NCBI GenBank assembly: GCA_036402115.1
Contig: DASWTM010000198.1
Span: 1 to 64,000 of the forward strand
Length of the DNA stretch: 64,000 nt
DNA from: Chryseosolibacter sp036402115
GTDB taxonomy: Bacteria > Bacteroidota > Bacteroidia > Cytophagales > Cyclobacteriaceae
Direction: 5' to 3'
The notes under the pieces are model-generated. The model was given only the letters and a program-made list of their open reading frames with translations. It was not told the DNA's origin and did not search any database. Positions within the stretch are counted from its first letter, which is position 1. The number at the start of each line of letters is the position of its first letter. Positions 1 through 8,036 of the stretch are shown here, piece by piece. The position numbers were made by a program, and so were the translations under genes.

Positions 1-951
1 ACCGTATTTTCATTGACTAACGATGATCTTTATGCGCATGTTCACGACATTCTGAATTACATTGACGAACCGTTCGCAGACTCCTCGGCTATCAATGTTT
101 TTATTCTAAGTAAAGAAACGCGGAAGCATGCCACTGTTGCACTGTCCGGTGATGGCGCGGATGAGTTGCTTGCAGGATATAATAAGCATGCTGCTTTTTA
201 TCAAATGCTTCACCCAGGATTGAAAGAAAACACGGCAAGTGCGCTGTTGCCATTGCTGAAGTTCCTCCCACAATCCCGGAATAATCCACTTACAAATAAG
301 GTACGACAACTGGTCCGCTTTGGAGAAGGAAAGAAATTGTCACCTGCCGAACGCTATTGGCGATGGGCATCCTTCGCGGATGAAAACGATGCTTCGGATT
401 TATTGAACACATCGATCGACCGTAATTTCCAGTCGGAATATTTCGCGAGGAAGAATTCACTGATCAAAAATATCCCGAACAACTATACCCTGAACGACAT
501 CCTGCTGGCCGATGTCAACATGGTTTTACCAAACGACATGCTAACAAAAGTTGATCTGATGAGCATGGCGCAAGGACTCGAAGTCCGGGTTCCGTTCCTC
601 GACTTCAATGTTGTCAATTTCATTTTCTCTCTACCTGACGATTACAAAATCAACTCCTCCCTTCGCAAGCGCGTGTTGCAGGAAGCATTCCGGGATCTTC
701 TTCCGAAAGAATTGTACAATCGTCCAAAGAAAGGCTTTGAGGTACCGTTGCTGAAATGGCTTCGTAAGGAGATGAAGTCGTTGATCACCGATGACCTTCT
801 CTCGAAGAAATTCATCGAAGAACAAAATATTTTCAATTACGCGGAGATCGAAAAGCTGAAAAAACAGTTGTTCTCCAACAATCCGGGAGATGTGCATGCG
901 AGGATATGGGGATTGATTGTGTTTCAGTGGTGGTGGAGAAAGACAATTTAA
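1..951 (+). CDS. asnB: asparagine synthase (glutamine-hydrolysing), C-terminal part
   Basis: The gene runs in from the left edge, so only about 316 codons of its 3' end are present. The visible part is the synthetase domain of AsnB-type enzymes, which adenylates aspartate and transfers glutamine-derived ammonia to give asparagine. The diagnostic ATP-binding segment SGDGADELLAGY lies about 50 codons in. A later stretch, LPNDMLTKVDLMSMAQGLE followed by VRVPFLD, is also typical of the family. The N-terminal glutaminase domain with its catalytic Cys lies outside the window. Such genes can be biosynthetic or belong to polysaccharide clusters; the following genes do not decide between these. The family call is firm and the paralogue assignment is not. 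Confidence 0.9.
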   Translation, partial: TVFSLTNDDLYAHVHDILNYIDEPFADSSAINVFILSKETRKHATVALSGDGADELLAGYNKHAAFYQMLHPGLKENTASALLPLLKFLPQSRNNPLTNKVRQLVRFGEGKKLSPAERYWRWASFADENDASDLLNTSIDRNFQSEYFARKNSLIKNIPNNYTLNDILLADVNMVLPNDMLTKVDLMSMAQGLEVRVPFLDFNVVNFIFSLPDDYKINSSLRKRVLQEAFRDLLPKELYNRPKKGFEVPLLKWLRKEMKSLITDDLLSKKFIEEQNIFNYAEIEKLKKQLFSNNPGDVHARIWGLIVFQWWWRKTI

Positions 952-954
952 TTT

Positions 955-1096
955 AAGATTTTAGATTCGAGATTTAAGATTTGGGAGCGGTTGTAGTGAT
1001 AACATTTTACGTTGCGAATACACTTTATCGTTGACGAAGAAGTTGAATAAACCCTGTCCAAAAATCTAAAATCAAAAATCTCAAATCTAAAATCTT
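955..1096. repeat. inverted heptamer array, element A (word NAGATTT)
   Basis: The gap after asnB contains four consecutive 7-bp units of consensus NAGATTY at 955-982. Five units of the inverted word (AAATCTN) lie at 1062-1096, separated by a 79-nt unrelated spacer. Read on the minus strand, the right array has almost the same unit order as the left one, so the two arms can pair as a long A/T-rich hairpin. The right arm ends 6 bp before the next start codon. Element E near 39.6 kb uses the same word. Confidence 0.75.
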
Positions 1097-1102
1097 TTCT
1101 AT

Positions 1103-1471
1103 ATGAAAACGCTTTTACGAATCGAAGAACTCTTCCAACTCCTGCTCTGCCTCTACCTCAACACGTTTCTTCCCTTTTCCTGGTGGTGGTATTGGGTCTG
1201 GTTCCTCTCGCCTGATGTCAGTTTCATTGGCTATGGGGTAAACACAAAAGTCGGAGCGTTCACATACAATCTGTTACATCACAAAGGGCTTGGCATCGCT
1301 CTATATATTATAGGTCTTTTTCTCGCTAACCCTGAACTTCAGTTTGCAGGTTTGGTGTTATTTGGGCACAGTAGCTTTGACAGGATGCTTGGGTATGGCT
1401 TGAAGTACACAGATGATTTTAAGCATACGCATTTGGGATGGATCGGAGACAAAAGCACCAATAACCAATAA
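1103..1471 (+). CDS. DUF4260-like small membrane protein
   Basis: This 122-residue protein is very hydrophobic. It starts MKTLLRIEELFQLLLCLYL and contains roughly three membrane segments, at about residues 10-40, 62-85 and 85-95. Its C-terminal motif, FGHSSFDRMLGYGLKY followed by FKHTHLGWIG, is what I associate with the DUF4260 family. No biochemical role is known to me for that family. The gene follows inverted-repeat element A by 6 bp, and its last five codons lie inside the left arm of element B. The family call is from memory of the conserved C-terminus and is fairly confident. Confidence 0.75.
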   Translation: MKTLLRIEELFQLLLCLYLNTFLPFSWWWYWVWFLSPDVSFIGYGVNTKVGAFTYNLLHHKGLGIALYIIGLFLANPELQFAGLVLFGHSSFDRMLGYGLKYTDDFKHTHLGWIGDKSTNNQ

Positions 1472-1555
1472 TCAAAAATCAAATAATACCAAATGCAAAG
1501 GCAGTAACGCCAACAATACCGTACACCATTTGAGATTTGATCATTGGTTATTAGT
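1457..1555. repeat. inverted heptamer array, element B (word ACCAATA/ATCAAAT)
   Basis: Four 7-bp units start at 1457 (ACCAATA twice, then ATCAAAA, ATCAAAT). Four units start at 1528 on the plus strand (ATTTGAG, ATTTGAT, CATTGGT, TATTAGT). Read on the minus strand, these repeat the left order with one or two changes per unit, and the flanking AGC is also mirrored. The spacer is 43 nt. The first two units overlap the stop of the DUF4260 gene. Confidence 0.7.
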
Positions 1556-1609
1556 GCTTAATTGGACGAGCAACTTAAACGAAGCCGAAATTTTAACATA
1601 AGTTTAGAA

Positions 1610-2179
1610 ATGGAAAATAAACTGTACATAAAAAATATGGTTTGCGACCGGTGCAAGCTTGTCGTTGGACAGGAACTTGACAAGGCAGGGATTTCATATT
1701 CGAAGATAGAAATGGGGGAAGTTGATCTTAACGGTTCGCCTTCGTCAGATGCAATCCAAAATTTTTCCAAGAATATAACGGCACTTGGTTTTGAAATTAT
1801 TGAAGACAAAACCGCGCGGCTTGTTTCGTCTGTAAAGGCTGCCGTGCTCGAGTTTGTTCGTAACCCTTCGCAAAAATCACGTAAGCTGAAATTTTCATCG
1901 TATCTGGCGGATAAACTAAACAAAGACTACAACTACATCAGTAATCTCTTTTCAGAACTCGAAGGCACAACGATTGAACAGTATCTCATCCATCAAAAAA
2001 TCGAACGCGTGAAAGAATTGCTTGTTTACGATGAACTGAATCTGAGCGAAGTTGCTCACCAACTTGGCTACAGCAGTGTGCAGCATCTTTCCAACCAGTT
2101 TAAAAAAATCACCGGATTGACACCCACTCACTTTAAAAATCTAGGGAACCGGAAGCGGACTTCGCTCGACAAAGTCTGA
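1610..2179 (+). CDS. AraC-family regulator with N-terminal metal-binding-like (HMA) domain
   Basis: This is a 189-residue protein if it starts at the ATG at 1610; an in-frame TTG at 1562 would add 16 residues and is less likely. The N-terminus is LYIKNMVCDRCKLVV, a CxxC in the position of the metal-binding loop of heavy-metal-associated (HMA) domains, and the first ~70 residues have that domain's size. The C-terminal ~100 residues form an AraC-type double helix-turn-helix (LSEVAHQLGYSSVQHLSNQF, then KKITGLTPTHFKN). This suggests a DNA-binding protein that senses a metal, redox state or thiol through two cysteines, but that is inference. No metal-transport gene is adjacent. Confidence 0.85.
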   Translation: MENKLYIKNMVCDRCKLVVGQELDKAGISYSKIEMGEVDLNGSPSSDAIQNFSKNITALGFEIIEDKTARLVSSVKAAVLEFVRNPSQKSRKLKFSSYLADKLNKDYNYISNLFSELEGTTIEQYLIHQKIERVKELLVYDELNLSEVAHQLGYSSVQHLSNQFKKITGLTPTHFKNLGNRKRTSLDKV

Positions 2180-2197
2180 AATTTTATACAACGATTT

Positions 2198-3052
2198 TTA
2201 TTTCACGATCGGTATCAAACCGCGTAGACCCATGTCGATGACAGCTTCACCTGCTAACGGTTCAAATTTGTTGTCAGGTGTGACTTCAATCCACTCAAAG
2301 CTATTGTTGATCGATAGAGAAAGCGTGATGCCGATATTCTGCGCTTGATTCGATGAGATCACCAAAGGTTCACTAAATTTTCCGGTGACGACACACGACC
2401 CAATCGGGATTGGTGATGTTGACGCTAAAGGATTTGGAACGGTCGTAGCACCTGCGGGTGCCTGTCCTTGAATAACGCCTATTGGTGATTCAAATGCCCA
2501 ATATCCCTGCTTTTTGTTTCCGTTTATTGTTACTTGCGCGTCTTTCACCTTGAACTGTGAAATGAAAGTATTGTATCCTACGAAGGAGGCAATGGTTCCT
2601 GCGATGGTGGTTCCGCTCGCAAGCACATCAATATCATAATTTTGATAAGCCAAGGATACACGGATATATTCATAGGTGCCGGGCGCGATGTCATTGACAG
2701 GTATTGAAAGAAACTCTTCTCCCTCAGCTGCAATGATGGATTTCCCGAAGTCGATCGCTTTTTCTCCGCCCGCAGTAGTCTCGGAATTCAGATACAAGAC
2801 TTCTCCATTGCCCAATGGGGTTATCGGTGTAGGGACTAGCTCTATATAATGAGCACTGATCGATTGAAAACGGGGTGACTGTGCTCCGTGTCCTTGTGGA
2901 ATTGTGGAAGGCCGACCAAAATTATCCAACCGAACTTGTTGATTATCCAACTTGAATGAAAAAGTCAGGAGCGCACTAGACGTTGTTCCTTCGTCAGCAC
3001 ATGAGGTCAAAACCATGAAACCGATAAGCGCGAGAAATGTGATCAATTTCAT
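2198..3052 (-). CDS. secreted lipoprotein of unknown function
   Basis: The 284-residue product begins MKLITFLALIGFMVLTSC, a type II signal peptide with the lipidated Cys at position 18. It should therefore be anchored in the cell envelope. The remainder is rich in beta-strand-type sequence, with many G, T, V and I residues (for example SIPVNDIAPGTYEYIRVSL). It has no catalytic motif I recognise. It points towards the upstream AraC gene, with 18 bp between the stop codons. It ends the left block, and the 357-bp gap to its right is shared with divergent amtB. I do not recognise the family. Confidence 0.7.
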   Translation of the reverse strand: MKLITFLALIGFMVLTSCADEGTTSSALLTFSFKLDNQQVRLDNFGRPSTIPQGHGAQSPRFQSISAHYIELVPTPITPLGNGEVLYLNSETTAGGEKAIDFGKSIIAAEGEEFLSIPVNDIAPGTYEYIRVSLAYQNYDIDVLASGTTIAGTIASFVGYNTFISQFKVKDAQVTINGNKKQGYWAFESPIGVIQGQAPAGATTVPNPLASTSPIPIGSCVVTGKFSEPLVISSNQAQNIGITLSLSINNSFEWIEVTPDNKFEPLAGEAVIDMGLRGLIPIVK

Positions 3053-3320
3053 TTAACAACACGATTAAAAATCAGCTCCTCAAAATACATCATTTATGAA
3101 ATTGCCATTACTACTGGCTAAGGAGGGGCGGGCCTTTAAATCGAATTTCAGAATTTTATTCTACGATATACTCGTATGATAAAATATTAATCTAGCATTA
3201 AACAATATCGATTAATAGAATTCTGCAAAACCCGAATTCTTTGAAAAAATCGCAATTACATATCGTTTTCGGTTAAAAATCGGCCGTTACTACAACGTTT
3301 CCGTTAATTTTTTGTGAAAT

Positions 3321-3393
3321 GTGGTTTAATTTTTACCCTATTGTGTCGAAAATAGTACTCGAAACAGACACAAATAGGTAAAATTTTAACCAC
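3321..3393. promoter_or_regulatory. 27-bp imperfect palindrome in the amtB upstream region
   Basis: The 357-bp gap 3053-3409 holds one clear structure. The 27 bp at 3321-3347 (starting GTGGTTTAA, ending TTGTGTC) are the reverse complement of 3367-3393 at all but about four positions, with a 19-nt spacer. The right arm ends 16 bp before the amtB ATG, so the structure lies across the probable promoter or 5' leader. It could be an operator, or an RNA hairpin that gates expression of the nitrogen genes. I saw no sigma-54 motif and no convincing -33/-7 pair. The rest of the gap is A/T-rich without features. Confidence 0.6.
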
Positions 3394-3409
3394 CTTTAAC
3401 TAAACGACT

Positions 3410-4759
3410 ATGAAGAAAGCACTTGTACCCTTTATTCTGCTTCTGGCAGTAAGTGTGCTGGCTCTGATCATTCCCGCGGTTCCTGGCCCAATCGTCACAG
3501 AGGGCATTAACTCCGGGGATGTTGCATGGATGCTGGCAGCAACCGCGCTTGTATTATTAATGACCCCTGGCCTCGCGTATTTCTACGGAGGAATGATCGA
3601 CACAAAAAACATCATCTCTACGATGCTGCAAAGCTTCATCGCTATGGGGGTGATCAGTGTGTTGTGGATTGTAGTGGGGTTCAGCCTGGCATTCGGTGAA
3701 TCAAAAGGAGGATTCATCGGTGACCCAACCACATTCTTTATGTTCCAGAACGTATTGGATGGCAAACCTTGGTCACTTGCTCCCACCATCCCGCTTGTAC
3801 TATTCGCATTCTTCCAGCTGAAGTTCGCGATCATCACACCTGCGTTGATCACGGGTACTTTCGCTGAGCGAATCAAATTCAAGTCTTACATCATCTTCCT
3901 TGTTCTTTTCTCCCTATTAGTATATGCCCCACTCGCACACTGGACATGGCACCCTGAAGGATTTCTATTCAAAATGGGTGTTCTTGACTTTGCTGGCGGA
4001 ACAGTTGTACATATGTCAGCCGGTTTCGCAGCGCTTGCAGCGGCAATCTTCCTCAGAAACAAATCTGAAGAGAAGGTAGCTATCGCACCCGCTAACATTC
4101 CTTTCGTACTTCTCGGAACTGGCTTGCTCTGGTTCGGATGGTTCGGTTTCAACGCAGGTAGTGCGCTGGGTGCTGGTCCATTGGCTGCCTCTGCTTTCGC
4201 TACTACTAACACAGCTTCTGCGGCCGCAGGTCTTTGCTGGGTGTTGTTTGACTCCGTGAGAGGCAAAAAGCCGTCTGCACTTGGATTCTGTATCGGTGCC
4301 GTTGTAGGCCTTGTGGCAATCACACCTGCTGCGGGGTTTGTAACGATTCCTTCAAGCTTGTTCATCGGAACCGTAGCAGCGTTGATCAGCAACCTGGTTG
4401 TTAACTGGAAAGCTAAGACTTCTCTTGAAGATACACTGGACGTATTCCCTTGCCACGGTGTAGGTGGATTAGTCGGAATGGTTATGACTGGCCTTTTAGC
4501 CAACACGGCAGTAAATGGTGCCAACACAACAGGTAACGGTCTGTTTTTCGGTGAAACAACACTGTTCACAGCACACATGATCGCACTTGTAATTGTAGTT
4601 GCCTATACCTTCATCGGATCGATGATCATCCTGAAAATCACAGACCTTATTTCTCCGCTGAAAGTTTCTGCTGAAGATAAGAAAGTTGGTCAGGACTACA
4701 GCCAGCATGGTGAAAACCTGGTGCCTTTCGATCTGGCAACAGCAAAAGAAGCTCTTTGA
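3410..4759 (+). CDS. amtB: ammonium transporter, Amt family
   Basis: This 449-residue polytopic inner-membrane protein conducts ammonium/ammonia. Family hallmarks are DVAWMLAATALVLLMTPGLAYFYGG in two parts at residues 37-61, the first pore histidine in GGTVVHMSAG (His201), and the second in PCHGVGGLVG near residue 350. The length fits the family, and the hydrophobic N-terminus may be a signal sequence. It is followed by a terminator-like hairpin, a porin and a class II glutamine synthetase, which makes an ammonia uptake and assimilation group. No PII (glnK) gene lies next to it, unlike the usual glnK-amtB pairing. The palindrome just upstream is the best candidate control site. Confidence 0.96.
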   Translation: MKKALVPFILLLAVSVLALIIPAVPGPIVTEGINSGDVAWMLAATALVLLMTPGLAYFYGGMIDTKNIISTMLQSFIAMGVISVLWIVVGFSLAFGESKGGFIGDPTTFFMFQNVLDGKPWSLAPTIPLVLFAFFQLKFAIITPALITGTFAERIKFKSYIIFLVLFSLLVYAPLAHWTWHPEGFLFKMGVLDFAGGTVVHMSAGFAALAAAIFLRNKSEEKVAIAPANIPFVLLGTGLLWFGWFGFNAGSALGAGPLAASAFATTNTASAAAGLCWVLFDSVRGKKPSALGFCIGAVVGLVAITPAAGFVTIPSSLFIGTVAALISNLVVNWKAKTSLEDTLDVFPCHGVGGLVGMVMTGLLANTAVNGANTTGNGLFFGETTLFTAHMIALVIVVAYTFIGSMIILKITDLISPLKVSAEDKKVGQDYSQHGENLVPFDLATAKEAL

Positions 4760-4780
4760 TACCTATAACTGAAAATGAAA

Positions 4781-4805
4781 AGTCCCGTGCGAAAAACACG
4801 GGACT
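4781..4805 (+). terminator. hairpin terminator or attenuator after amtB
   Basis: A perfect 9-bp stem (AGTCCCGTG/CACGGGACT) with a 7-nt A-rich loop lies 21 bp after the amtB stop. The downstream sequence is CTTCGAAAC rather than a T run, so termination may be partial and some transcripts could reach the porin. Confidence 0.6.
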
Positions 4806-4895
4806 CTTCGAAACAGATCACTAAAGCATCCCGGGGAATTGCGACACCCACCGGGAATACTCTAGCTTATTGTTAATTAAAACACGAACAAAAAT

Positions 4896-6164
4896 ATGAA
4901 AACTATAAATATATGCAGCGGACTTTTACTCAGTGCAGTGCTGATTTCTACCAACGGTTTTAGCCAGGAGCAGCTTTATGCTTCTGCTGAAACAACACCA
5001 AAAGACGGAACAGTGACAACGCCTGCAGGCGAAGAGAAGAAAGACGAAGAAGCGAAGACATTTACTTTATCCGGAACAATCGACACCTACTTCCGCTCTT
5101 CATTCGGTACTATGAATCCTTACATGGGTAACTACGGACCGTCAACGTCATTCGCAGATCTGAAAGGTTTCGGCCTTGGTATGGCAAACCTTGTGGCGAG
5201 CTACTCTGGAGAGAAGGCAGGTTTCACGGCTGATCTCGTGTTCGGTCCACGCGGCCAGGCTGCTGTGTTCGGAACGGCTTCCGGCCAGGCGGTGATCAAT
5301 CAAATGTTTGCTTTCTACAAGTTGTCTGATAAAGTAACGATCAACCTGGGACAGTTCAATACTTTCCTTGGATATGAAGTGATTTCACCTGCTGTGAATT
5401 TCCACTACTCAACTTCTTACCTGTTCTCATGGGGTCCATTCAACCACACAGGAGCACGTGCAGACTTTGATTTGGGTGGAGGACTGGTTGCAAAACTTGC
5501 CATCATGAACCCAACTGACATTGTGGAATTCAACCCAGTGAACACTTACACGCTTGGCGGACAACTTGGTCACACTAGCGACAAAGGTGGTATCTGGTTG
5601 AATGTTCTGTACGGTGATCAGGATGGAAAACTCGATTCAAAAGATGACGCATACGTTCGTGATGAGAACGGAAGCATCGTTCTTGATGAAGATGGCAATC
5701 CACTCTACATCACTTCTGCAGGTTCGCTTTTTCAGGTTGACGTAACCACAGGCTGGAACTTAAGCGAAAAATTTTACCTGGGATTCAACACGTCAATGCA
5801 ATCTGTTGCTGCCGGAGAATCTTTCATCTCTGAGGGTAGCCTGCAGGATGCTTCGGGTGATGCATCAACCTTTACCGGATTTGCAATCTATCCTAAAGTA
5901 ACATTGTCAGAAAGCTTTGCACTTGGACTTCGCGCTGAATACCTGAGTGTAACGAACGGTCACCTTGGAATTTTCGGGACGGATGCCGATGGAAAAGGAA
6001 GTGTAACCGAATTGACGTTGTCAGGAAATTACAAAGTGGGAGGATTGACATTCATCCCTGAATTCAGAATTGACAAAACTTCTGAGGATTCTTTCATCGA
6101 TGCAGACGGAAAAGCAACAGACATGATGCCTAGTCTGACGCTGGCTGCTGTATATAAGTTTTAA
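4896..6164 (+). CDS. outer-membrane beta-barrel porin (BBP2/OmpL-like)
   Basis: This 422-residue protein has a signal peptide (about residues 1-23, ending NGFSQ) and then an acidic linker, EEKKDEEAKT. The rest is alternating aromatic/Gly-rich beta-strand sequence. It ends in LAAVYKF, and a terminal Phe is typical of outer-membrane barrel proteins. Motifs such as LGQFNTFLGYEVISP and FSWGPFNHTGARA are what I associate with the Bacteroidota porin family BBP2. An Asp/Gly-rich loop (DQDGKLDSKDDAY, about residues 243-255) could bind calcium. Its position between amtB and glnA suggests it admits ammonium or small nitrogen compounds; that role is inferred from context only. Confidence 0.85.
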   Translation: MKTINICSGLLLSAVLISTNGFSQEQLYASAETTPKDGTVTTPAGEEKKDEEAKTFTLSGTIDTYFRSSFGTMNPYMGNYGPSTSFADLKGFGLGMANLVASYSGEKAGFTADLVFGPRGQAAVFGTASGQAVINQMFAFYKLSDKVTINLGQFNTFLGYEVISPAVNFHYSTSYLFSWGPFNHTGARADFDLGGGLVAKLAIMNPTDIVEFNPVNTYTLGGQLGHTSDKGGIWLNVLYGDQDGKLDSKDDAYVRDENGSIVLDEDGNPLYITSAGSLFQVDVTTGWNLSEKFYLGFNTSMQSVAAGESFISEGSLQDASGDASTFTGFAIYPKVTLSESFALGLRAEYLSVTNGHLGIFGTDADGKGSVTELTLSGNYKVGGLTFIPEFRIDKTSEDSFIDADGKATDMMPSLTLAAVYKF

Positions 6165-6207
6165 GACGCACAAACGCTACAACCAAAAAAATAACTAAAC
6201 ATTCCTT

Positions 6208-7248
6208 ATGTCAAAAACAAAAACAAAACTCGAGTACATCTGGCTTGATGGTTACAAACCAACCCAAAGCCTGAGAAGCAAAACCAAAATCGTCAGAGAT
6301 TTCAACGGCACCCTGGATGATTGTCCGGTATGGTCGTTCGATGGAAGCTCTACCGAACAGGCTCCCGGAGGTTCTTCAGATTGCTTGCTGCAACCTGTTG
6401 CTCTCTTCCCAGATCCTGACAGAAAATCTGCGTTCCTGGTAATGTGCGAAGTGTTGAGCCCTGATGGAACGGCACACCCTTCCAATGGTCGCGCTACCAT
6501 CGATGACGATGACAACGACTTCTGGTTTGGCTTCGAACAAGAATATTTTCTCTGGAATCCGGAAACGAATAAGCCCCTTGGTTTCCCGAAGGATGGTTAC
6601 CCGGCTCCACAAGGTCCTTACTATTGTTCTGTCGGTGCGAAGAACGCTTTCGGCCGGAACATTGTAGAAGAACACCTTGACATTTGCCTGGCTGCCGGAA
6701 TCAATGTTGAAGGTATCAACGCGGAGGTGGCAACCGGTCAGTGGGAGTTCCAGGTATTCGCGAAAGGTGCAAAGGCAGCCGGTGACCAGGTGTGGATTGC
6801 TCGTTACCTTCTCGAAAGAACCGCAGAAAAATATAACGTTGCTATTAACTGGCATTGCAAGCCGTTGGGTGCTACAGACTGGAACGGTTCCGGTATGCAC
6901 GCCAACTTCTCTAATTCACTTTTAAGAAATGCAGGGTCGAAAGAGGTCTACGACACCGTGTGTAAAGCATTCTCTCCAGTAGTGAAGGAGCACATTGCCG
7001 TGTATGGTGCAGACAATCATTTACGCTTGACGGGTAAACACGAGACCCAGTCAATCGACAAGTTCTCATACGGAGTTTCCGATCGCGGAGCTTCGATACG
7101 TATCCCGATTGCCACGGTTGAAAATGGCTGGAAAGGCTGGCTTGAAGACAGACGTCCGAACTCTGCAGCAGATCCTTACAAGGTTGCTGCCCGGATCATC
7201 AAGACAGTGAAGACTGTTCCGGCTTATGCCACGGTAAACGGACGTTAA
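6208..7248 (+). CDS. glnA: glutamine synthetase, class II (GSII, eukaryote-like)
   Basis: This enzyme catalyses ATP-dependent amidation of glutamate with ammonia in the cytosol. At 346 residues it is much shorter than bacterial GSI (about 470) or GSIII (about 700). The sequence has the short GSII form: LEYIWLDGY at the N-terminus, WSFDGSSTEQA (about residues 42-52), FGFEQEYFLW with the metal-binding Glu residues, GQWEFQV, and NWHCKPLGATDWNGSGMH. The C-terminus has DRRPNSAADPY. GSI-type adenylylation control is not expected for this class. It is the last gene of the amtB-porin-glnA group and is closed by a strong terminator. Confidence 0.95.
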   Translation: MSKTKTKLEYIWLDGYKPTQSLRSKTKIVRDFNGTLDDCPVWSFDGSSTEQAPGGSSDCLLQPVALFPDPDRKSAFLVMCEVLSPDGTAHPSNGRATIDDDDNDFWFGFEQEYFLWNPETNKPLGFPKDGYPAPQGPYYCSVGAKNAFGRNIVEEHLDICLAAGINVEGINAEVATGQWEFQVFAKGAKAAGDQVWIARYLLERTAEKYNVAINWHCKPLGATDWNGSGMHANFSNSLLRNAGSKEVYDTVCKAFSPVVKEHIAVYGADNHLRLTGKHETQSIDKFSYGVSDRGASIRIPIATVENGWKGWLEDRRPNSAADPYKVAARIIKTVKTVPAYATVNGR

Positions 7249-7272
7249 AGATAGGCGTCTGGTTGTTTAGTG

Positions 7273-7306
7273 GAAGTCAGGTGGAAACGCCTGGCTTCTT
7301 TTTTTT
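7273..7306 (+). terminator. Rho-independent terminator of glnA
   Basis: An 11-bp stem (7273-7283 with 7288-7298, two wobble pairs) is capped by a GAAA tetraloop and followed by eight T at 7299-7306. It lies 25 bp after the glnA stop and is a textbook intrinsic terminator. Confidence 0.9.
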
Positions 7307-7375
7307 ACGCTAGTTTTATTCGGGAATAACATGAACTTTATATTACTTTGATAAAAATAATTCTCGACACGATCT

Positions 7376-8032
7376 ATGATCCATCCTCATACCGAGCTTC
7401 GGTTTATCAGCGATAAAATCGGGCACGGAGTGGTAGCCACTAAGTTCATCCCGAAAGGAACAATCACCTGGGCACTCGACAAACTCGACAGAATCTTTAC
7501 TCCGAAGCAGGTCAAGGAAATGGGACCAATGTATCAGGATACGATGGACAAGTACTCCTATCGAAACCCAGACGGAAATCATGTCTTCTGTTGGGATAAC
7601 GCGCGCTTTGTCAACCACAGCTCGAACTCGAACTGCATTACAACGGCTTACGATTTTGAAATCGCTATTCGCGATATCCATCCAGGCGAAGAGCTAACAG
7701 ATGATTATGGCTACCTGAATCTCGAAGAGCCATTTGAGGTACTTCCAGAGCCTGGATCTGATCGGAACGTGATCTACCCGGACGACCTGCTTCGCTTCTA
7801 CCCTATCTGGGATGAGAAATTGTTAAGTGCATTTCCGGAATTACTTAACGTTGAACAACCACTGTTTGAAATCCTTTCAAAAGAAAATCAGGATAGAGCA
7901 AAAAGCATTGCTCTCGGTCAAAAGAAAATGGACTCCATCCTGAATTGTTATTACCTCAACGGCTCGGCCGTAAATGGCAAGCCGCATGTTGAGTTGAAAG
8001 TCAGATCACCGAAGGTGGTTTATCCTTATTGA
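7376..8032 (+). CDS. SET-domain protein
   Basis: This 218-residue protein carries the SET methyltransferase signatures in order: GHGVVATKFIPKGT (about residues 17-30), the S-adenosylmethionine-binding RFVNHSSNSNC (about 77-87), and GEELTDDYGY (about 103-112). SET enzymes methylate lysine side chains using SAM; bacterial members are scattered and their substrates mostly unknown. The C-terminal ~100 residues contain one isolated Cys (LNCYYLNG) rather than a typical zinc-binding post-SET Cys cluster. It stands alone between the glnA terminator and the element C repeat array. It could be a protein methyltransferase or a non-catalytic SET fold; I rate the domain as certain and the activity as unproven. 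Confidence 0.88.
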   Translation: MIHPHTELRFISDKIGHGVVATKFIPKGTITWALDKLDRIFTPKQVKEMGPMYQDTMDKYSYRNPDGNHVFCWDNARFVNHSSNSNCITTAYDFEIAIRDIHPGEELTDDYGYLNLEEPFEVLPEPGSDRNVIYPDDLLRFYPIWDEKLLSAFPELLNVEQPLFEILSKENQDRAKSIALGQKKMDSILNCYYLNGSAVNGKPHVELKVRSPKVVYPY

Positions 8033-8036
8033 AAAT

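Noticed and set aside
3053..3320. Sigma-54 promoter for amtB
   Set aside because: I looked for TGGCAC-N5-TTGC in the upstream gap and saw no match.
3886..4578. 230-codon reading frame on the minus strand inside amtB
   Set aside because: It lies fully within a certain gene, its composition (Thr/Pro/Ala-rich) is that of a shadow frame, and it has no recognisable motif.
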